Assembly: GCA_021464245.1 (NCBI GenBank) | Contig: JADCRB010000068.1 | Location: 12,222,544 to 12,286,543, forward strand | DNA from: Carallia brachiata | Lineage: Eukaryota; Streptophyta; Magnoliopsida; Malpighiales; Rhizophoraceae | Direction of reading: 5' to 3' | DNA length: 64,000 bases | In this document: piece after piece, positions 1-13,140 of the stretch | Position numbering within the stretch: the first letter of the stretch is position 1 | Layout of the letters: every line of letters begins with the position of its first letter | The notes under the pieces: generated by a model | The model's input: only the letters and a program-made list of their open reading frames with translations | Told to the model about the DNA's origin: nothing | The model's database searches: none | Translations under genes and position numbers: made by a program

Positions 1-2190
1 ACACATGACCAGAAGCATGAAAAGATTAGCTGAATGTGCATGGATATGTACCTGTTGCAATAATGCTCTCCTATACGGCGTGCGTAGCCCCTGGAGGAAG
101 CATGAAGCATCATTTTAGTGCCATCGTTTGAAACTAAGGATACCAAACCAAATCAATAAAAGGTTCAGCGGCTATCAATTATTATCATGATCTTAAAGTA
201 TCAATGAAATTGAAAAATATCGTTTAGTCAAGGCCAATTGCTGTTCAAATAGATCAAGTCGGGCTGGAAGTCACAAGTCCAAGATGCCCAAATTATCTCT
301 GTTAAAATAAGGATAAAGTTGCGCACATTCCCATACCACACAGTAAAAGTCTTGTGCACTGGAATCCACTTTTTTTTTTTCAAGTCATAACACAGAATTG
401 GAAAATCTAATGCACAATGAAGAAAAAATGAAAATTATACGAGCCTAATCCTGCACCTTCAAACCTACGTGGGACATGCTGGAGCTCTTAATTAATGTTG
501 ATGGCACTTCCAACCTGCGCGCTAGCCAGCTTCGCTCTATTTAAGTGCAAATTCTTGTCAACCACGAAAAGTAAATGTTTGTCCTTCGTGGGATACTCAG
601 TGTGTTATAAGTTAGATTTTTATTGTCTCAAAGTTCTTTTTAATGTGTAAAATTTATAAAAATAGAAAAAATTATTGTCTAGTGTAGTATGACTAATAGA
701 ATCAAATGACAAGTAAATGTTACTTCCTAATGTTGTTAGATCAATTGGTCCCCAACCTAATCCATTCACAAGTTGAGTTTTAAGATTATGTATCCAAGAG
801 AACCAACTTTAGATGAGATTGTTGAAAGTTAAACTTCCAACTGCAAGATTTAAGATTTGATTCTCAATTATCTATCTGAGCAATCACCTTCCGTGTGATG
901 CTAGACCATTTCCACAAAGATATTAAAAAAAAAAAAGGAAACAAAAAGATTATGTACCTACCATGGCTCTAGGTATTTGTAGCCATGCTTGCTTCGGTAC
1001 ATTGAAAAATGACTGCTACTCCTTTTCGCTTCGATTGTCTTTTTTCGTTAGATGGGAAAAACTACGTAAACATGTAATAATAGGTAACAAATTGATATAT
1101 AAAAATATGAAATATTGAATTGTGAAAAATATATTAAATTTAAAAAAAAAGATAAATTATTAGACTAACTACGTATTTTTCTTGTGTCATAGATTATGTG
1201 GTTGCATAATGGTATCCTTTTTAGATAGCCCCTTCGCGTAGAGATTGTACGGAATGCCATGAATTTCTCAAATTTTCGTTTCGTATCATAATTTTTCAAA
1301 TACGAATTCGACTAAATTCTCATGCTTTCAATTCATCAAGTCGGTACAGCTTGTTTGTAATTAAAAAATTCTCCTACTTTCTCATACTTTCAATTCAATT
1401 TGAAATTCTTCCATTTTTTTTGTTTGACGTCACAACTTTCAAAGTACAAAAAATCAAGTGATAGAATTAATAATTCACAAATATAAATGAGAAGTAATTA
1501 GATTTCAATTTTATTTATCACTTTTTATTGGTGTCAAGATTTAAATTTTGATTATTGAAACTATTTAGGGGCACCAGCATTCAACAAATAAGAAAAACTA
1601 AATTATAGTCATGTTTAAATAAGTTAGCATGATCTATAAAATACCTACAAAATAAAAACGTTATGTTTTGCTTCAAAATATTAGATCGAAAGTTATGAAA
1701 AAATCACATTTTATGCTAATCAGAGACGACTGAAACATATTTATCCATCAAAAAAAATTAAAAAATTCAATTAAATTCTCTTTCGTTTAAGAATTTCAGG
1801 TTCATTCGACATTGTAATTACTAAATCAATTGAATTAGATCATGTCACTAGAATTGAAGTTTGTCGCAAAGTTGATGCTCTTAATCATTTCAAGTTGCTC
1901 TAATGAATGGTAAACTATTTATGTTGCTTCAAAGTGATGGGAGCTAACTGGATGAAGACAAGGATAAGTTTTTGTTCCCAGCAATTAAAAAGTAAATAAA
2001 AAGCGAAACACAAAAGGAAGCTATACCTTGGGTTCGTCCATTCAAGACCAAGCCGGATGAAAAATGCTTACATTGTCTTCATAATCTGAAAGCCAAGCAT
2101 GATTTACTTGCCTTGGAGACACAGCAGACTATAGAATGGAAAGGTAGGGGTTGTGTTTATGTAAAAAAATTTATATTGGCTTTCTCAGGG
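1..2190. other. Gene-poor left flank
   Basis: No reading frame here resembles a known protein. The stretch is AT-rich with many short A/T runs. On the minus strand at about 66-110 a short exon-like block sits between a CAG acceptor and a CAG/GTACAT donor, and could belong to a gene running off the left edge. That is too little to call a gene. Confidence 0.5.
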
Positions 2191-2890
2191 ACCTAACTCT
2201 GTGATGCAAATCAAGTTTGGTCCTTGCTTTGGAAACTTCCGCAAAAGTTCAAGTGTTTTCTCTGGCTACTTGTGAAGGGGAGGCTGCTTACTAATCAGCA
2301 GCGTTTCAAGTGTAATACATGAATTTATGTTTTTTCATGTTGTTTAGGGTCATCTTGACAGCTCCGGAAAGTTGGCTTTAATTAGAGGAGTAAGGTGTAC
2401 TGTATTTGCTAGAGTTCGGGCCCCTTAATCTTGAACTCTCTTGCACATTTCACTTCTTTGTCAGAAGAACCAAATCCCTCTTTTCTCTCAGTTAAATGTG
2501 ATCCTCCTTGGGTCAAGGTTAATACATGGGAGTGCTCTTGGGAACCTAAGTGCTCTTAGTTTTGGTGGTCTTTTGTGTGATAGATTGTGGCAAATGGCTT
2601 AGTGGTGTTATAGACCCTGCTGGGTCTACTAGCAATATGGTTGCTCAACTTATGAGCATCCGTTCGTGGCCTAGAGTTTGCTTGAGATTCAGACTATCGT
2701 CAGGTTGTTTTGGAGGTTAATTTATCAGAAGCACTTGATCTGATTTCCAAACACAATACTAGTTCTCATTCCTTTTCAGGTTCTTGTGGCAGATATTAAG
2801 CACCTTTGTGCAAGTGCTTGGCGGGTTCAGATGCTGCAAGTATCGGGGGAGAGCATATCTTTTGCTGATTTTCTTGCTAAGATGATGTCC
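2190..2890 (+). mobile_element. Decayed non-LTR retrotransposon (LINE) fragment: zf-RVT plus RNase H remains
   Basis: This is a broken piece of the 3' half of a plant LINE. Positions 2218-2315 translate to the reverse-transcriptase zinc-binding region (zf-RVT), with WSLLWKLPQKFKCFLWLL followed by KGRLLTNQQRFKC. About 2495-2890 holds an RNase H-like (RVT_3) domain scattered over several frames, with VKVNT, then GSALGNLSALSFGGLLCD, and near the end the SFADFLAKM motif. Stops and frameshifts are frequent, so it cannot be translated. Neither a 5' end nor a poly-A tail with target duplication could be found. The family assignment is secure; the borders are approximate. Confidence 0.75.
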
Positions 2891-3306
2891 ATGTTGATTG
2901 TGAGATTCTTTAATTTCTTTAATTCCATTGATTGGATAATTTATTGAAACTTTTAATCCTGCATTTAAGATTTAGTAACTTTTTTTTAATTTTTACCCTT
3001 TCGAACTCTCCATTGTAATAAAAAAAACATTATATTTATATAATTAATCTCAATTAAATTTGAGATTAGATTCAGGTATTCCCGTTTTGGTGTAACAAGA
3101 ACAAAAAAAAAACTATGATACACGAATGGACTTAGTTGCAAACATTACTTTTTTCATTCGCTGGATTTGCAGCCATATGGTAGACTAAAATTTGCCCAAA
3201 AATTTCTCCACCACCAGCTAAGTACAAGCCCAATTATTAGAAACAACAAGCCACAAGCTATAAAACAACAACAACAAACAACGAATAACATAGATTGAAT
3301 TTCATG

Positions 3307-4686
3307 TCAAAACGATTGGGAAACCCGACCCGTATTCGGATCAAATCCTGGCCTTGGCAAATCCTCCGGCATCACCATACCCGGGTGACCCGGAACCATA
3401 CCCGGATGACCCGGAACCATACCCGCACTGGCATTTCTTACCCCATAATAAACCTGTTGATTCATTCCATCAGGAACCATTATTGCTGCATCATAAGAGT
3501 TCATTGTGGTCAAGGGCCTCACAGCCACCCCACCATATATCTGACCCATGCTTTGAACCGGTTGGTGGTAACCGACTGGCAATTGACCCGTTGTTACCGG
3601 GTATTGCTGGACATAGGATGGCTGGATTTGAACGGGTTGAACCGGAACATTCCCGGGTGGAAGCATGCCAGGGACATAACGGAATTGTTGCATTGGAGGA
3701 CCCGAATACTGAGGATCCGGCATGTAATGCTGCTGAATTACATGGGTACCTGGATACCCGGCTGGCTGAGCCATTTGTGGCTCGGTCGGCTCAGAAACAA
3801 ATTCCACCTTCCGCTGCATAACTGGCTCCGGGTTATCCGGTTTTGTCCTAACGGGTGGAAGGTCCGGAATAGAAGGAACAGTAGGCACAGCCGATGAAGT
3901 CGAGCAATACGGCGAGGCAACACCCGGAGCAGGAGAACCCGGATCCGAAACCGAAACATTATCCTGCATAACGAGCCGCGACTTCGCTCTCGGCTCGCGA
4001 GCCACTTGGGTTTCATCCGGATGATCCAACCCGAATAGATAGTCGGGTACTTCAGAAACAATTGAAGAAGCCTCGCTTCGTCCCCGCTCGAGCCCGGCGG
4101 CGCCGGAGTTCAGAGCATCAAAGAACCAGTCCTCGCGGTTGGCCGAGCCGTCGAGAAGCGAGCTTATGCTACTGGCTCGGGAATCTTCCCCTGTAGGGAA
4201 CAGAAACAGCCGGAGCCGAGCGGAACGCGGGTTCTGGTTGTGCAACAGCCGATCGTACTCTTCCATCATGTTCTCCACGTCCTCGTCGGTGGTCACGGAG
4301 ATCAAAGCATCAAGATCTTCATTGGGTAGCTGATATTTCATGCTCAAGCTCCCAATACCTGATGACCCAATAAAAAAAAAATTATATATAATTAAATTTA
4401 TCTTAATTAATGATCAGCTCGGAATCGGAACTAGAATTTGATGGGTACCGGAGAGTTTGGAGAGTTTGGTGAGGAGAGTGGAGAAGGTGGTGGAGCGGTG
4501 GACGGCGACGATGCGAGTGTCGCCGCCGACGTAGCGGAGCTGATTGTCGTGGGGGCGGGGGAGAATCTTGCCGCCAAAGCTGCACATGAAGCGGACACGT
4601 GGGTCATGGGTCGACACGTGGTGATCGGAGCGAGGGGACGACGCGACGGAGTCGGTGTCCAGCTCCGACGGGTGCAGCGAAGCCAT
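3307..4686 (-). CDS. PB1 (octicosapeptide/Phox/Bem1p) domain protein, two exons
   Basis: Exon 1 is 4686-4449 and exon 2 is 4358-3307. The 90-bp GT-AG intron (4448-4359) is in phase 1, and joining the exons gives 429 residues without a break. The ATG at 4686 opens the frame ahead of the PB1 fold, which lies at about residues 31-134. It has the basic lysine of strand one (K40 in CSFGGKILPRP) and the acidic OPCA-type cluster PNEDLDALISVTTDED (91-106), so both interaction faces appear present. The rest is proline- and glutamine-rich and probably disordered, ending in short PGHPGMV repeats. PB1 domains pair head to tail with other PB1 proteins, but no kinase or transcription-factor domain is attached here, so the partner and pathway cannot be told. 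Plants have several such unnamed PB1 proteins. Confidence 0.92.
3354..3425 (-). repeat. Short in-gene tandem repeat coding PGHPGMV units
   Basis: Near the 3' end of the PB1 gene a unit of about 21 bp (plus-strand form CCCGGATGACCCGGAACCAT) is repeated two to three times. It encodes GMVPGHP units in the C-terminal tail. Copy number could vary between alleles without changing the frame. Confidence 0.7.
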
Positions 4687-4749
4687 CTATCTTACTTCGC
4701 CCCCCTTTTGTAATTGTCGCCGGCCGGCAATCGGAAAATTTTTTTAAAA

Positions 4750-6660
4750 AAAAATTACAGTTTCTGTTAAAGGAAACAAGAAATGTAACAGTGAACTTTG
4801 AAGAAGAAGAAGAACAAGAAGCGAATGTCTGCTGGGTTAGCGTTTTATCAAGGATTGATGTCTTGTCTTGTTGTCTTCCTGTCATAAATCAGCGTCATAG
4901 CTGCTGACCTGGCACACCTAGGGGGCCCCACTTTCTACTTTCCGCGATCATAATTGAGATTTCGCCTGTTTTACATGCAAACGTGGCCACCCCGGGCATG
5001 GTCCATTCACCGTTCGATCACATTACCTATGATACACTGATTAGATTGAATTGAATTGGAGACCTGCAAAGAAAATAAGACGGAGGAGAGATCGAGTTGA
5101 GTTGATATGTAAATTTTACACGTTAAAAAATAGGAGTTTGGTAGGTGTGTAGAAAAATCAGTAGAGACCATTCAGAGCCTCTTTAAAAAAAATTTTTAAT
5201 TTTAAATATAATTAATATTACTTTAAATATATATAACATTTTTTAATTCTCTGATCATTTTCTTCACCCACAAAAATAAAATTCTCAAAAAAAAAGTTTT
5301 ATTTTAAACATTTATGCCAAAAAAACACCTTATTTTTTTTAAGTTAATAATATTTTTTATTTTATAAGTTTCACTCACTAACCCGTACTGTCTCTCATCT
5401 CACCAAATTTCTCTATCTAATGACCTTTTTCTTGAATTGAATCAGAAGATTTTGATCTCGTGGAATCGTAGTTTCGATTGTAGGCTATCATTTTGAGATT
5501 CCAGCGCGGCATGCGTGGTATATCTATCTGTGTTACATTGGAAGAGTTGGATTATATCGTTATATTTTAAGTAATATTTAAATAATTATGTAATTTATTT
5601 GATAATATTTAATAATTTTTTTTAAAATTTAACTCTTGAACGATAAATATTATTTTAATTTTATTTTAATTCTGTTTAAAAAAATTCGGTTAAGTATTCT
5701 TCACGTTGAATATCATTGATGGTTCCTTAATTGGCAGGGTAATAATGTTTTCAATGTGTGGGACTCACACATATGTTAGGGTGGATGAGTTTTTGGTGGA
5801 CAACGAGTGGTGCAGGGGGTTTAGGCGGTGGTGAGTGTAGGATTGGCTTAGGAGGTCAAGATTCGTCAATAATACAATAACGAATGAGAGGCCTACCTTA
5901 TGTCAAAAAAAAAAAAAAAAAATGAGAGGCCTACCTGCCCTGCTGAAACGGTTTTAAATTTAATTTTTACTTTCAAGTCTCGCGTTTTAATTTTAATATT
6001 TTCTAAAAGTGTATAAGTTATTAAAAATAAAACAACTATCTTAGTTGTGGGCAGACTGCATGAAAAAGAAAGGACCATCTCAATTAGAACACTGGTGTGG
6101 TACCAAATGTAGCATAGAAATAATGAATGATTGTAGTATTTGAAGGAGCAGTCTTGGTGGTAACCAGTATGTTTTTCCTTGCATTGCCCGAGCTCGAGTA
6201 TTTTTGGTGTTGTTTATCTCAAAATTTTTAACAGATTTATTTTGAACAACAGTATAAATTTTAGACTCGTTAATATTAATACTGAGTACGGAGAAGGGCC
6301 AAGACATATCTAACAGTGTTAAAGAAAATAATCTCCCTTACAAAAAAGAAAGTTGAATGAGAATATTAATAAATAAACTCGATCTCGATTTATAAGTATA
6401 ATCACTAATATACAAATAATATACTTTTTTTTCTATTAAAAAAAAGAATGATTGGATTATACCACCAACGAGTATAGAATTTGTTTCTCTCATAAATATT
6501 TTTTAATTAATTCCAATAAATGTGAGGTCCCACAGATAATATAATTGTATAAAATGTACGTATTTTATATTTTATTTCAGGATATCACTTGTTGGATGTT
6601 GGGGCTAACACATTATTTGGATAGGATTTGGGAAAAAAAAAAGAAAGTGAGCAGAGAAAG
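4750..6660. other. Intergenic, upstream of the PB1 gene
   Basis: The first few hundred bases upstream of the PB1 start are moderately GC-rich and then give way to AT-rich sequence with poly-A/T tracts. I see no gene, RNA gene or complete mobile element here. Short open frames are low-complexity and resemble nothing known. Confidence 0.5.
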
Positions 6661-6671
6661 ATCATTGTTGT

Positions 6672-7130
6672 TAAAATTAAATTAGACTAGTCAGTCTGAC
6701 CGGTTCAATCGGTGACTGGCTAAAAGTTCGAGCTAGTTAATGGTAATTTTTGGCACTTAACTCGGATCAGTCAAAATAGCTCAAAAATCGGTCAAAACCG
6801 GTAAAAATTGATAAAAAATCAGACCAGTTCAACATATTCAAATTAAATAAAAGTTTCATAAATTATAATTTGAAATTATAATTTGAGTTTTAAATTTAAT
6901 TAAAACTTTCAATTTAGTTCTAAATTTATCAAAATTTTTAATTTAATCCTTAAAAATAAAAAATTAATATTTAATCACCATATATATATATAAGTATTTT
7001 TTTAAATTACTTTTATACTTACATATATATATATATATTAATAAATACCGGTTCGATCGGTTCAATCGGTTGAATTTTAACCTACTAATGTTTTCAGTTC
7101 GATAACCGGTCCGATTTTGACAACCTTGAA
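6672..7130. mobile_element. Probable degenerate MITE with CCGGTT-rich termini
   Basis: The two ends carry inverted, CCGGTT-rich sequence. The left has GACCGGTTCAATCGG and the right has GGTTCGATCGGTTCAATCGG, followed by GATAACCGGTCCGATTTTGAC. The outer ends GTTGTTAAAATT and GATTTTGACAAC match as imperfect inverted repeats around an AT-rich core. No clean target duplication is visible. The internal motif resembles the 14.25-kb hAT-type element, so they may be distant relatives. Confidence 0.45.
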
Positions 7131-7134
7131 AAAG

Positions 7135-8080
7135 ATAACTTTTTTCTTAAAAAAAAAAGAAAAAAAAAGTGGTGTCGTACAGATTGGGTGGGGTGAATTG
7201 GTTGGGTTGATATGTTCAGATTGGTTAGGCTTTTTTTTTTGAAATTATTATTTTTATTTTTACTTTTAATATTTTATTATATATTATAGGAGGTATAAAT
7301 ATATTATTAATTATTTTTATTTATTCAGTTGTCTAAAAAATATAGAAATATATAAGGAATATGACTAATTAAATTTTTGTATTTTAAACATTAGATATGG
7401 TTAAACAATGTTATACCATGATACTTATTACATAATTGCATTAAATAAACAGCTTAAAATAAAAATAAAAAATAATATGAACTCTAAATAAAAATTTACA
7501 TAAAATATGATTTTCTAATGTACGAAAAAAAAAAAAAAAGCATCAATGCATGTTGTGTCTATGCTTGTTTATATAATGTGCAGTAAGATAGAAAGAAACA
7601 TTAAATAACAAACTTTTGTTCTGTAAAAGATGTCTATAAAATCTATGGTTGAAACGGTATAACTCAATTCTTTTTGCATGTAAGATCCAAAATTCATACA
7701 AAAAATTTTTATTTTCTTTTTTTGAAAAAAATGGTTAGTTTATTGGGTCTAGTCGATTGTCAACTCGACACATGAGTCTAAAAAATTCGAGTTGCTTAAG
7801 TTCAGCTAATTTGTAGATCGAATTATAAAATGAGTTCATGGCCATTGTTTTGGGTGGATTGAGGTCAGTTTTACGAGTCAAATTATAATTTGACAACACT
7901 AATTTTCTCATCATTTATTTGGAGAGCAAAAGAAAGAAAATGAATAGAAACTAACAATAACTAACTATTAAGGTCTCTATTACTCCAAAAAAAAAAAAAA
8001 ACCTATTAAGGGCTCTTTCTTAAGTTTGTAACAAATTTAGTGATTTCTTGAACTTTCTCACAACTATTGCCGTAACCATG
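7135..8080. other. Intergenic, AT-rich
   Basis: No coding sequence or RNA gene is recognisable. The stretch contains poly-A/T runs and CGAGTTG/GAGTTCGAG-like degenerate repeat text. Confidence 0.4.
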
Positions 8081-8085
8081 AGATC

Positions 8086-8592
8086 ATAGTTATCGAATTC
8101 AGATTGCACCAGATAGTCTGACCAGTAAACCAAATCAAATAAGTGCAATTCCTTAAAAAGTTTAATTGGTCATTGATTCGAATTAACTTGATTGACTCGA
8201 GCATAGAATCGGCTCACCTAGTCGACCATAGCCTAGGTGATTTTTTATTTAATTTACATTTCATGACTAAAAATAATCAGATGTAAAATATCTTAACATG
8301 TATGTTTATCAAAAAATATTTTACTTATAAAATCTCATAATATATATTTATATTTATCATAAAACAGCACATAAACAGTTCAATGATATTCTTATAATTT
8401 TAAGAAAAACATTTGCATTAACTTAGTTCATAAAATTATGTTAATTATGAGAAAAATACCTATTATATACCTAAATATTATAAAATTATTAAATGTTATC
8501 GGCCAATTAAACCAATGACTATGGCTGAACCAATAACTGGGTAGCTCTTTTATTGCATCGATGTCTTGGGTCAATTTAATTTGATAACTATA
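8086..8592. mobile_element. Possible degenerate MITE
   Basis: The left end begins ATAGTTATCGAATTCAGATT. The right end, read in reverse complement, begins ATAGTTATCAAATTAAATTG, so the two termini are imperfect inverted repeats around an AT-rich core of about 0.5 kb. Internal GACCAGT/CCAATTAAACCAATGAC text is shared with other MITE-like pieces in this window. No clean target duplication was found, so both the class and the borders are uncertain. Confidence 0.4.
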
Positions 8593-8719
8593 TATGCATG
8601 GGAATGCATTCTATATTGCATCCCACAAAAAAATTATTCTCTTCCCTTTGTCCATAATTTCTTTCCCATGCTTTTCACAAACAATGAATCGGCTAATCTG
8701 TTGGCAGCCGCTAAGAAAT

Positions 8720-8832
8720 CTTTTTTTTGAAAATTAATATTGATGGGTATGTTAAGGGAGCTCCGGAAAGGGTTGGGTATGGTGGTATTGCACGTGATGA
8801 ATGCGGGAGGGTGATTTTTGGTTTTTTTTTTT
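8720..8832 (+). pseudogene. RNase H-like (RVT_3) fragment of a LINE
   Basis: This short stretch translates to KINIDGYVKGAPERVGYGG, then IARDECGRVIFGF, which is the first strand block of the RNase H domain at the end of plant LINEs. It then runs into a poly-T tract and the rest of the domain is missing. It is non-functional and was identified by motif only. Confidence 0.65.
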
Positions 8833-9119
8833 TTTTTAATATGAAAGCTCATATTTAGAAATCGCATTTAATCCCAATTAATTCGGTTCGAGTTTCTATA
8901 AGACTCTTTGTAAAGAAGAGTTTTCTTAGTATCATTTTTTTTTTTTTATAAAACTCGAACCCGAAATTTTTTTAAAAGGAATTAAACTCCTTCTACTCGA
9001 ATCAATAGTTGTTGGTTAATCTTTGATTTTTCAGATAACTGCGGATGGACTAAGGCCATTGCAGCTGAGCTTAGAGAGATATTGGATAGCACTCCAGACT
9101 ATTAGTCTGTAACAATTTT

Positions 9120-10428
9120 GGATTACCTCTACACTACCAATGTACTCGACGATCGGTGATCAAGTACATGTTACTTTAAAGCCAAAAGGAGATTTACAAT
9201 GATTAGACTTGATCAAATTTTTGAAACGGATAAAAAGTGCCATATTTTTTTTTGTTTGGTCTATTATAAGGTTTATTGGTCCATAAATTATACAGTGAGA
9301 GTAATTCTCCCCTCTCATAAATCTTATCCTCCTTTCTTAAAATTTAAACTCAAGATTTTTAAAATAAAAATTTTAAACTTCAAACCACTATAGCGTCCCC
9401 TAAGAAACAGTGCCTTGTTCATCATAGTACTATAGTAAAAGAAGCAGGAAAACAACATCCGCAATGCCAAGTAATTTTTGCACAATTAAGAATCATCAGT
9501 GGATTGATACCAACCCACTAATGTTCTTAAATTTTAGTAAGTCATCTAAACGATATAAACGATATAAATAAAGTTGTGCAATTAGCTGCACTATTATACT
9601 ATTATTGGTCGGCTTAAAGCTGCATGTGGGTGTGATGCTAATCGTAGGTGGCAAAAGCTTAATTGAACTTCTTGATTGGCCAATCCCAGCAATAACAATA
9701 AAAATTGAGTTATCAAGTTACGCATGAGAACTTTAAAAAGCTCATGTTACGCGTAATAGTTTTACTTTTTGTCTATAAGAGTATTTGTTACGGTTATAAA
9801 CTATGCAACGAGAGAAACTTATTTATTTTATAAATCTAATATTTACTTTTATGGATTAAAAGTTTAAAATTTAAAATTTTTAAAATATAAGTTTAAATTT
9901 TAACTATCAAGTATTTTTAGAAACACAATAATCTTTATTATTTACAAAAAAAAATAAGTATGAAGAATAATTGATCTATATTTAATAGAAAATATTTTGC
10001 TCATATATCGATTACATCTATAAGAATTTTCACCTTATTTACTTCAAGATTGAAATTAAAGATACCTCTATAAAATGAAAAATTATGACGTAAATATACT
10101 ATCTTGTGAAAAAGTAGTATCCAAAATACTCCCAACCTAAAGCTCACATGAAAGTCCCACCCGCTAAATCACTCGAACCCATCCATTCAAGGCAGGACAT
10201 AATAATCCTGTTGCAGATGTCTATTGTTGACGAAAGGAAGACAGAATTGAAAAGGTCCACCCTTGACTTTGTTGAAAGTAACTGTGGAGCCATCATTTAT
10301 TAAGCCACCCCTACATTTTAATTGGTCTGCAAACCTAACCGCATGCTACGCATAGCAAACAGGTGCATGGGACAAGGAAAGGAGTTTCGTGGATGGAATT
10401 ATTGGATAAGAAAAACTTTATTGAACGT
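9120..10428. other. Intergenic
   Basis: No gene is recognisable. Open frames in the range 9199-9393 are low-complexity and resemble nothing known. Confidence 0.4.
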
Positions 10429-10429
10429 A

Positions 10430-10861
10430 ATTGTCGGGAAATAATATTATTGTTGATTTTTAATTTTTATGAATTTTTGTAATTAAATTTTAAATTTATA
10501 AATATTTTTAATTAAGTCATATATTTTTTAAATTTTTTACAATTAAATTTTTTCTGTCAACAATCGTTAGTTAAACAGTTTAAAACATATTTTGACCAAA
10601 CGAAAGTATACTGAAAAAATTTTAAATATATTTAATTATTTTTTAATACTAAAATAGAGTAATACAAAGAAGCTCTATTTATATTTTTTTATTCATATTT
10701 ATTTGGTCAAAGTATGTTTTAAATTATTTGACTAATGATCATGATGGAAAGAATTAATTAAAAATTTAAAAATATAAAATTTAATTAAAAAAATTAAAAT
10801 ATTAAACATTTAATTATAAAAATTTATAAAAATTTTGAACTAAAAAAAGTATTATCCCGTC
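10430..10861. mobile_element. Fold-back element with long inverted repeats
   Basis: About 170 bp at the left (from GGGAAATAATATTATTG to GTTTAAAACATATTTTGACC) is repeated in inverted orientation at the right, where the reverse complement runs from GGGATAATACTTTTTTTAG to TTTAAAACATACTTTGACC. The spacer is about 100 bp and AT-rich. This is the architecture of a MITE-like fold-back element with long subterminal repeats. No perfect target duplication is seen, so I do not assign a superfamily. A transcript would form a long imperfect hairpin. Confidence 0.65.
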
Positions 10862-11640
10862 ATTGCAGGAACACAACAAATACTTTGTGATGCATCACTG
10901 CAAAAAACAAAGATCACTGGATTGGTATCAAAAATATGAAATTGTTTGCACTCAACTCTCAAATTTGCTTTTTTAGCGGAGTTTTTGTAAATACACAAGA
11001 AAGTATAAAGTATATCTAATAATATTAAATAATTTATTTATTTTTTTAAAATTTAATATATCTTTTATAATTTATTAATAAATTATTATGTGTATATCGT
11101 ACGTCTCACTAACTAATGTCATAGAGAATTTTCCTTTTTAAAAATCCTTGTTGGCAATATTTAATGAGGTACACAATGACCACATGGAATAATATGTAAA
11201 CTGTTAAATTATGAAAGATATATTAAATTTTAAAAAATAAACTATTAAATACTGTTTAATAGATGTTCAGTTAGTTATCCACAAAATCAAACATTTTTTT
11301 TTTAATCTTGGATTTTAGATTCCAATTTTTAATTTGTGTTTCAATGCATGCATTTTAAGCTATTTTGCAAGCTGATCAGTCATGTTCCTGTGTTTTCTGT
11401 ACTGAAAGTATAAATTTACGCTATGGAGGGTTTAGACATGCTATCATTGTTTAACAATATGCACTTCATAAGGATCTACAACAGAGTTTTCCCTTAAGAC
11501 CTCTCGGAATCTAAAATTATTCTTAATTGATGTGTCAACTGAAGAAATACCCATATTGCAAAGACAAAAATAAAATTCTCAATCGGGGTCTCTACAAATA
11601 TAGTTGCTGGACTCCTAGGAATCCGGCGTGGTCTTGAGTT

Positions 11641-11943
11641 TACCTGAGACTTAGGACACCGACGGGTTGTCTTGGAACTAGACTCTTTGGAAGCTTTGAA
11701 CTTAATCAACAACAGTGCTGCTAAGTCTCATCCGCTCGCCGTGTTGGCACAAGACATTGAATGGGGATAGCCAAAATGGGTATGAGAGAAGGGAATTTTT
11801 GTGCAAGGCCGTGGCATATGTTCTGGGAGAAGAAAAATTTGTGGAGATTTCTTAGGCAAAATGGGTATTCAAGTTCCTAGTAGTGAGGTGCTTCTAGCTC
11901 AGCCACCTTCGGGCTTGTGGTTGCTCTTAGATGAGGAATAAGC
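11641..11943 (+). pseudogene. RNase H-like (RVT_3) C-terminal fragment of a LINE
   Basis: The first part translates to LELDSLEALNLINNSAAK, the second catalytic strand region of LINE RNase H. After an in-frame stop and a shift, the last part gives AKMGIQVPSSEVLLAQPPSG, the usual tail of these proteins. The N-terminal half is missing and stops are present, so it is a dead fragment. Confidence 0.65.
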
Positions 11944-11949
11944 AATGAG

Positions 11950-13080
11950 GCTGTTTTCCTCTAATTTGATTTACTTTTGGACTGCTTATCTTCTTCTTCC
12001 ACATATGTACCCAAAAAAAATGCAAAAATAAAATTATGATAGAGTCTAATTAAATCCAAGTTTATGATGAAATTAGTAATTCTAACAAATTAACAGTACG
12101 TGCTTAAAGTATAAGAATTCAGTTGAATTTCTGGATTTCAAATATGTAATACCAGAGAAAAAGAGTTTGAGAAATTGGGCCAAATTGAATTGAATAAATA
12201 GGCAACAAAGGAAAAAGAACAGAAAAAGAAAAGCCCCGAAAACAAAACCAGCCCAAAGGATCAAAATATTAACAAAAATAATAGTAGAACTAATTAATAA
12301 ATGGTATTAGTAAACGCTTTCTCACACATAACACAATGACGGTTTCTTTTCAAAAATATTAAATGGACGAAAGTATTTTTTTTATACTGGTTAGACGGTG
12401 CCACATCATATATATTTGTAATTATTCGATTATGATTATAGTTAACGACAAAATTCACAATTCTAACACGGCTACTTTGCTTCAGCATACAATTTTTTTT
12501 TTCTTTTTAAAGAAATGATAAATGGACTGGCAAAGGAGTACCGGAATTGGTGGAGAAAGACAATCAGAGGAAAAAATGATTATGTACGCTACAATAGGCA
12601 GTACAGCAAAATTAAATTTCATGTTTAACAAATTTATTATAAAAAAAAAAAAGAAAAATTCATCAGACTTGTTGACACACTCTCATTGGTATAAGAGTGT
12701 TTTTTTTTTTTTTATTGGAAAGGCTTGTACTTCTACATTATTTTTTAAATCTCTTAAACTTATATTAACTGATTATAAAAAAATGGATGAAGTCCTTCAT
12801 CTTTATTTTATTAATATTATCACTGTCGTTTGAGTTACAAACTTATCTTAACTTATTCTTTTAGATTGATAGATATCTTTCTTAAAAAATTTTAAGAATA
12901 TAATAATCTAATTTTACTATTTTTTGTATATTTATCTCATTCATAATTTTATTATATATAATAAATATAACTTATTTAAAAAATTAAAATAAATTTATAT
13001 AATATAAAATAATAAATATTTTATAATTTAAAAAAACATAATAAAAATATCAATCACCATTCTATTACGTTGGAAAACTA
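11950..13080. other. Intergenic, AT-rich
   Basis: No recognisable gene. The reading frames here (for example 12522-12833) are low-complexity and lysine/phenylalanine-rich, which is what AT-rich intergenic DNA produces. Confidence 0.4.
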
Positions 13081-13140
13081 ATGGTGTGTTTGGAGTGGAG
13101 GGAAGGGTGGGGAAAGGAAGAGAAAAGAAAAGAAAATAGA

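Noticed and set aside
3295..3897. 200-codon plus-strand frame
   Set aside because: It is antisense to exon 2 of the PB1 gene, which has clear domain content and a supported splice structure.
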